NCBI GenBank assembly: GCA_026983755.1
Contig: JALSTL010000194.1
Location: 1 to 7,178 of the forward strand
DNA length: 7,178 bases
DNA from: Melioribacteraceae bacterium
GTDB lineage: Bacteria; Bacteroidota; Ignavibacteria; Ignavibacteriales; Melioribacteraceae
Reading direction: 5' to 3'
Numbering within the stretch: the stretch's first letter is position 1; every line of letters begins with the position of its first letter. This document shows positions 6,712-7,178 of this stretch, in pieces. The translations under genes were made by a program, and so were the position numbers. The notes beneath the pieces were generated by a model, which was not told where the DNA came from, did no database searches, and worked only from the letters and a program-made list of their open reading frames with translations.

Positions 6712-6752
6712 TGTTGTAAAAAGAAAATCCAATTTAATATTTGTTGTAAAAA
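6712..6752. repeat. Direct repeat of TGTTGTAAAAA, two copies 30 bp apart
   Basis: TGTTGTAAAAA occurs at 6712-6722 and again at 6742-6752, a start-to-start distance of 30 bp, close to three helical turns. The copies are seen directly. The flanks differ, and only two copies exist, so it is not a CRISPR array. It could be a pair of protein-binding sites on the same DNA face, or chance in low-complexity DNA. Confidence 0.4.
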
Positions 6753-6918
6753 ATAAACCAAAGCTTATTAGAAAAATTTTAATATAAAAACAAAAAGGCA
6801 TTTTTTTTATTAGCATATTTTATGTAAAATATTAGTAGTGAAGTAATCTTCATTGAATGATAAAAACATTTACAAAAAAAATATTTTATTACTATAAAGT
6901 AAATTTTATTTGCTAAAT

Positions 6919-6924
6919 TATAAT
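6919..6924 (+). promoter_or_regulatory. Candidate -10 box (TATAAT) upstream of the partial methyltransferase gene
   Basis: A perfect TATAAT lies 78 nt before ATG 7003. No recognisable TTGACA is found at the expected distance (6896-6901 reads AAAGTA), so the match rests on one hexamer. If used, the transcript would carry a leader of about 70 nt. Confidence 0.3.
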
Positions 6925-7002
6925 GGTTTTTGATTTTGGACACTTTTTTTTAGAAAATAATTCAATACTTACTTTAAAATTTTATGTTTACTTAAGCTAT
7001 AT

Positions 7003-7178
7003 ATGAATATAAAATGTAAATATTGCAATAATAGTTTGGAACATGTTTTTATTGATCTTGGCAAACAACCTTTGTGCAATAATAATATTCCGTTTTCTTT
7101 AGTAAAAACGGAAGAAGAAAAATATCCGTTGCAAACATTTATTTGTGATAGTTGTTTTCTTGTTCAAGTAGGGCACAG
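7003..7178 (+). CDS. Sugar C-methyltransferase-type protein, N-terminal zinc-binding domain (partial)
   Basis: Only the first 58 codons lie in the window; the gene continues past the right edge with no stop. The N-terminus fits the putative zinc-binding domain (Pfam Methyltransf_13 type) that opens SAM-dependent C-methyltransferases such as the TylCIII/NovU group acting on NDP-hexoses. It shows C5-x2-C8, the hallmark VFIDLGKQPL (15-24), YPLQTFIC (41-48) and C48-x2-C51 followed by FLVQVG (52-57). These enzymes add a methyl group to a nucleotide-linked keto-sugar for antibiotic, lipopolysaccharide or surface-glycan synthesis; many close homologues have no known substrate. The catalytic Rossmann domain is off-window. 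It has its own upstream region, diverging from tRNA-Arg/tadA, so it probably starts a separate operon. There is no strong Shine-Dalgarno site before ATG 7003. Confidence 0.82.
   Translation, partial: MNIKCKYCNNSLEHVFIDLGKQPLCNNNIPFSLVKTEEEKYPLQTFICDSCFLVQVGH

Larger units (their letters stand above)
6437..7002. other. Long AT-rich divergent intergenic region, no supported gene
   Basis: This 566-nt stretch separates the leftward tRNA-Arg/tadA/adk unit from the rightward gene at 7003, so it should hold both divergent promoters. I found no second tRNA, rRNA, CRISPR array or insertion-sequence remnant. The longest plus-strand reading frame I noticed runs from ATG 6592 to TGA 6694-6696 (34 codons), with no Shine-Dalgarno site and no recognised similarity. 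Other items are an 11-bp direct repeat (6712-6722 and 6742-6752), a 7-pair hairpin around 6837-6854 with loop TAAT and no following T-run, and a perfect TATAAT at 6919-6924. Confidence 0.7.

Noticed and set aside
6837..6854. Hairpin AGTGAAG-TAAT-CTTCATT as a terminator or regulatory RNA.
   Set aside because: Seven pairs including a wobble, no T-run after it and no gene just upstream on either strand that it would terminate.

Overview
The window looks like ordinary chromosome from an AT-rich member of the Bacteroidota/Chlorobiota/Ignavibacteriota (FCB) assemblage. Ignavibacteria-like is my best guess. The clues are a secreted protein with a degenerate GWxTD domain (a family I associate with this assemblage), a compact Rho of about E. 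coli length without the large N-terminal insertion common in Bacteroidia, strongly A/T-ending codons, and a mixture of Shine-Dalgarno-led and TTG starts. This placement is inference; no taxonomic marker was searched.

Layout. Bases 1-209 are a non-coding leader. A rightward cluster follows: rho (210-1457), a secreted GWxTD-family protein (1513-2742), pdxA (2744-3727), a class I SAM methyltransferase (3724-4449) and ftsE (4451-5128). From the GWxTD gene onward the genes are 1 nt apart or overlap by 4 nt, so they probably form one operon, perhaps read through from rho. A leftward cluster converges on it: tRNA-Arg(UCG) (6436-6363), tadA (6342-5872) and adk (5771-5121). The ends of ftsE and adk overlap by 8 bp, so no spacer exists there for a separate terminator. 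Bases 6437-7002 are a long, very AT-rich divergent intergenic region. At 7003 a rightward gene starts and runs off the window; its N-terminus is the zinc-binding domain of sugar C-methyltransferase-type enzymes, suggesting a different functional neighbourhood begins there.

Working together: most genes are housekeeping (transcription termination, vitamin B6 synthesis, cell-division ABC ATPase, adenylate homeostasis, tRNA editing). The most thought-provoking arrangement is tadA, whose classic substrate is tRNA-Arg(ACG), placed 20 nt behind a different CGN-decoding tRNA-Arg(UCG). Next come the GWxTD protein with an eroded signature in a housekeeping operon, and ftsE without ftsX beside it. I see no CRISPR array, insertion sequence, phage gene or obvious defence system, and I do not claim a new system here.
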